IMG/VR virus record: IMGVR_UViG_3300023223_000724
Location: 1 to 23,616 of that record
From: a virus
Reading direction: 5' to 3' (one strand)
Length of the DNA stretch: 23,616 nt
Below the pieces are notes generated by a model, which saw only the letters and a program-made list of their open reading frames with translations, had not been told where the DNA came from and did no database searches. Position 1 is the first letter of the stretch, and every line of letters starts with the position of its first letter. A program made the position numbers and the translations under genes. Below are positions 21,265 through 23,616 of this stretch, piece by piece.

Positions 21265-21623
21265 TGGCACAGTTTTTCATACCTACGAATTCAGAAGTGC
21301 CTTTCAACAGCCAGCGTACAACCATTGAGGGTCGCGAGTTCTTGTTAAACTTCTTCTACAACCAGAGCGAGGATGTTTGGTACTTGAGCATCCTTGACAC
21401 GAACGAGATCGAGATCCTTAGTGGTCTTAAGATTGTAACCAACTGGCTGTTGCTCCGTCGTAGGAAGTTCGATCCACGTTTGCCCCCCGGTGACTTCATT
21501 GCCATCAGCTCAACAGATGAGCCGGCTCGTTTCGGTGAGCTAGGACTAGGCAAGAGAGTCCAACTCAATTACCTCGACAGTGAAGGCGCCGCAGAGCTAG
21601 GCCTACCAGTGGGGGCTACATGA
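21264..21623 (+). CDS. Baseplate plug protein (Pam3 gp18-like)
   Basis: 119 residues. VPFNSQRTTIEGREFLLNFFYNQ followed by DVWYLSILDTNEIEILSGLKIVTNWLLLRR fits the Pam3 gp18-like baseplate plug pattern: a wN-x-x-x-x-x-W-y-l-d-i-x-d core and g-x-x-l then LL. The plug closes the tail tube at the baseplate with the hub. Order before hub and spike supports it. ATGA overlap with the next gene. Confidence 0.8.
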   Translation: MAQFFIPTNSEVPFNSQRTTIEGREFLLNFFYNQSEDVWYLSILDTNEIEILSGLKIVTNWLLLRRRKFDPRLPPGDFIAISSTDEPARFGELGLGKRVQLNYLDSEGAAELGLPVGAT

Positions 21624-22474
21624 CACAGCTTTTTAGAAGAAGATCTGAGATCATAGTGGGCGCGTTGGGTTCAATAGATGCCATCAAACTAACGAACATC
21701 GAAGAGCCAGCACAAATGCGCGTGAAGTTTAAGATCGTGCGCTCTATCAAACCGAGCCCTAACACGGCTGAACTTCAGATCTTCAACTTGAAGCCCGACA
21801 ACAGGAAGCGGCTTGAGGAGGCGACTGATTTGGTTGCTTCAATTCAGGCTGGGTACATTGACAACACAGCGCAGATCTTCTCCGGCGAATTGAGGCGCGC
21901 TGTAAGTGGCCGCGACGGTGCGGACATTGTCACCCTAGTTGAATCAGGAGACGGTGAGATAGCGTTCCGTAACGCTCGCATCAACAAGAGTTTCACAGCT
22001 GGCGCCAGTGTGAAGTCAGTCATCGAAGCACTGATCAGAGAGTTGGGTTTGGGCTCGGGTAACCTCGACGACATACTAGAAGGCCTAGCGCTAGACGGCA
22101 CAGGTGACACTCTTAGAACCGGTTCAGTGATGAGCGGGCAGGTGTCTAAAGAGCTCACATGGTTTTGTGATGCAATGGGTATTGAGTGGTCAATACAGTT
22201 GGGCAATCTTCAGTTCACTCGAAACGGGCAGAGTATAGGAACGCTCGGCCGAGTGATCAGCCCTGAAACAGGTTTGGTCGGTATCCCCAGTGTCGACAAT
22301 GACGGGATACTCAATGCCAGAACTTTCATGATCCCCGACTTGGTGCCCTCTCGTGTTGTGGAGATCAATGCAGAGTTCGTGCAGGGTAGATACAGGATCG
22401 AAAAGGCCACCTACACAGGTGACACCCAGGGCGCTGAGTGGCACGTAGATATCCAAGCTAAGAGGTTAGGCTGA
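21620..22474 (+). CDS. Baseplate hub protein (gp27/gpD-like)
   Basis: 284 residues. RMRVKFKIVRSIKPSPNTAEL-like core (IEEPAQMRVKFKI, NTAELQIFNL) then IQAGYIDNTAQIFSGELRRA and VTLVESGDGEIAFRNARI fit phage hub proteins, with ASVKSVIEALIRELGL and SVMSGQVSKELTWFCDAMGIEWSI in the middle. It forms a trimeric hub linking tube and spike. The C-terminal YRIEKATYTGDTQGAEWHVDIQAK is typical. A single-base overlap leads into the spike gene. Confidence 0.84.
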   Translation: MTQLFRRRSEIIVGALGSIDAIKLTNIEEPAQMRVKFKIVRSIKPSPNTAELQIFNLKPDNRKRLEEATDLVASIQAGYIDNTAQIFSGELRRAVSGRDGADIVTLVESGDGEIAFRNARINKSFTAGASVKSVIEALIRELGLGSGNLDDILEGLALDGTGDTLRTGSVMSGQVSKELTWFCDAMGIEWSIQLGNLQFTRNGQSIGTLGRVISPETGLVGIPSVDNDGILNARTFMIPDLVPSRVVEINAEFVQGRYRIEKATYTGDTQGAEWHVDIQAKRLG

Positions 22475-23157
22475 TGCCCACTGAACCAAGCAAAGCGGAG
22501 ATGTTCTTCGACATCTTTCGCAGTCAACTGCTAGACGTTCACGTTGCGATACCCGCGCGGGTTGATTCGTATGACGCGGCAACACAGACCTGTAAGTGCA
22601 CACCTGTAGTTCGCCGCGCTCGGCTGAACGACAACAGGGAGATCATCAAGGAGGATCTCCCGCAGTTCTCCAACGTGCCGGTAGATTGGACTCGTGGGGG
22701 TGGGTTTTTTGTTACCCTACCTTTGGCTAAGGGCGACTTCGTGCAACTGCTGTTTAATGAAGTGGGCACAGGTGTTTTCCGCACTTCTGGGGACGTACCC
22801 TCTAACCCGGGCGAGATCCGCCGTCACAGCCTTTCCGATCCCGTGGCCATACCTGGCGGGGCCTACCCCGACGCGCAGCCTGTGGGCGATGCTAGCGCCA
22901 CTGACATGGTGCTGGGCAAGGACGGGGACGCCATCATAAGGATCCAACCGAACGGCAACATTTTGATTGGCAGACAAGCCATTGAGAAGATCGCTCGCGC
23001 AGATAGGGCGGACGCCGAAAATGTAAAGATTCAAAGTGCCTTCAGCGCGCACGTGCACATAGTGCCGTCGGGTACTGATGCCATGGGCGGCGTCACAGGG
23101 CCTAGCGCTTCTTACACACCAGCGAGTGTTGCAGCTGACAAAGGGTTTGTGGAATGA
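22474..23157 (+). CDS. Membrane-puncturing spike protein (Gp138 type)
   Basis: 227 residues. The N-terminal VHVAIPARVDSYDAATQTCKC with PVVRRARL and LPQFSNVPVDWTRGGGFFVTLPLAKGD is the Gp138 OB-fold region; RRHSLSDPVAIPGGAYP is also conserved in the family. A beta-helix-like DGDAIIRIQPNGNILIG follows. HVH at 193-195 could bind a metal at the spike apex, as known for P2 gpV and phi92 gp138. It pierces the outer membrane on sheath contraction. Confidence 0.9.
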   Translation: MPTEPSKAEMFFDIFRSQLLDVHVAIPARVDSYDAATQTCKCTPVVRRARLNDNREIIKEDLPQFSNVPVDWTRGGGFFVTLPLAKGDFVQLLFNEVGTGVFRTSGDVPSNPGEIRRHSLSDPVAIPGGAYPDAQPVGDASATDMVLGKDGDAIIRIQPNGNILIGRQAIEKIARADRADAENVKIQSAFSAHVHIVPSGTDAMGGVTGPSASYTPASVAADKGFVE

Positions 23158-23534
23158 GCCTTTCAACATTCAATTGGAACACAGCCACGGAAGACATCGC
23201 TCTGCCGATTACTGTGCTTCAGTCTCCAGATGCTCTTGAGCACTACCTTCGCCAACGCTTCAGGTTCTTTCTCAACGAGTGGTTCATCAACCTCAGAGAG
23301 GGGATCCCTTACTACCGAGACATCCTCATCAAAGCACCGGCGCCAGCGACCGTGAGGTCGATCTTCAGGCAGGTGATCCTCACCAGTCAAGACATCGACT
23401 CTTTGAGGGAGCTGAATATCGACATCGACAGAACCAAACGACAGCTTCAAGTCGACTTCCTGGCTGTGCGCACAGACGGTGGTCTCTTCGACACTTCAAA
23501 GTTAGACCAACCCTTCATTATTACGGTGGAATAG
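23154..23534 (+). CDS. Baseplate wedge protein (gp25/W-like)
   Basis: 126 residues with ATGA overlap. LEHYLRQRFRFFLNEWFINLREGIPYYRDILIKAP (residues 29-63) matches the gp25-like pattern of a helix followed by a fixed turn, and VRSIFRQVILTSQDIDSLRELNID and RQLQVDFLAVRTDGG give the mixed fold. It bridges sheath and baseplate wedge. Followed at once by the J-like gene, as is common. Confidence 0.85.
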   Translation: MSLSTFNWNTATEDIALPITVLQSPDALEHYLRQRFRFFLNEWFINLREGIPYYRDILIKAPAPATVRSIFRQVILTSQDIDSLRELNIDIDRTKRQLQVDFLAVRTDGGLFDTSKLDQPFIITVE

Positions 23535-23616
23535 ATGGCAGGAATTACACTAGACGGATTCACGAGCAAGACTCTTCAAGAGATCTTAGCGGAACTCGAA
23601 AGCTTTCAAAGAGAGA
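23535..23616 (+). CDS. Baseplate J-like wedge protein (3' cut by window edge)
   Basis: ATG 23535 directly follows the previous TAG. The 27 visible residues, MAGITLDGFTSKTLQEILAE then LESFQRE, fit the N-terminus of baseplate J-like proteins (LTxxGFxxKTLxEIxxEL). Most of the gene lies outside the window. Synteny after the gp25-like gene supports the assignment. Confidence 0.75.
   Translation, partial: MAGITLDGFTSKTLQEILAELESFQRE

Noticed and set aside
1-23616. CRISPR array, tRNA, insertion sequence or attachment site
   Set aside because: No regularly spaced repeats, cloverleaf, transposase or flanking inverted repeats were seen on either strand by eye.

Overview
The window is part of a tailed-phage genome (Caudoviricetes) with a contractile tail (myovirus type). 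All genes lie on the + strand, and most start inside the stop codon of the gene before them (ATGA, GTGA and TTGA overlaps). The call rests on an almost unbroken late module of recognisable families: large terminase, DUF1073-type portal, DUF2213-type protease/scaffold, cement protein, DUF2184-type capsid, DUF4054 connector, HK97-gp10-like and neck-terminator proteins, DUF3383-type sheath, DUF3277-type tube, G/GT-type chaperone, tape measure, Dit-like protein, Pam3-gp18-like plug, hub, Gp138-type spike, gp25-like wedge and the start of a J-like wedge protein. No integrase, repressor, tRNA or replication gene was seen. The host is probably Gram-negative. A sigma-like protein with an RPCPYVGCKYNLYLD block and an Asp-Gly repeat lipoprotein recall proteins I associate with Myxococcota and related deltaproteobacterial groups, but that is an inference from memory.

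Positions 1-4165 hold a dense chain of very small, mostly unrecognised genes. Several are paralogues made by local duplication: the first two C-termini, the TNIEK genes, and a pair sharing an LSExNA...DMHND block. One protein looks like a fusion of two neighbours, and one membrane protein carries an exact 45-bp internal tandem repeat. Gene starts encoding Met-Ser-Asp recur. The same arm encodes a winged-helix protein with a C-terminal membrane anchor and a small Cys-rich lipoprotein candidate.

Positions 4166-8359 begin with a lipoprotein carrying a long Asp-Gly/Pro-Pro repeat. Small phage proteins follow, then three DNA-binding-like proteins (sigma region-4-like, short HTH, winged helix), a Dam-like adenine methyltransferase, a 51-codon gene and a single-pass membrane protein just before the terminase. 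No obvious small terminase subunit is present; the HTH proteins are the candidates.

Positions 8356-23616 are the packaging, head, neck, tail and baseplate genes in canonical order. Between the tail tube and the tape measure, the chaperone gene appears to use a programmed -1 frameshift (U UUU UUA in frame, with a GAGGTG upstream). This extends it through what would otherwise be a 126-base gap. The protease gene has an internal ATG that could give a separate scaffold protein. GATC sites look abundant in the structural region and sparse in the far left arm, which is notable beside a Dam-like enzyme.
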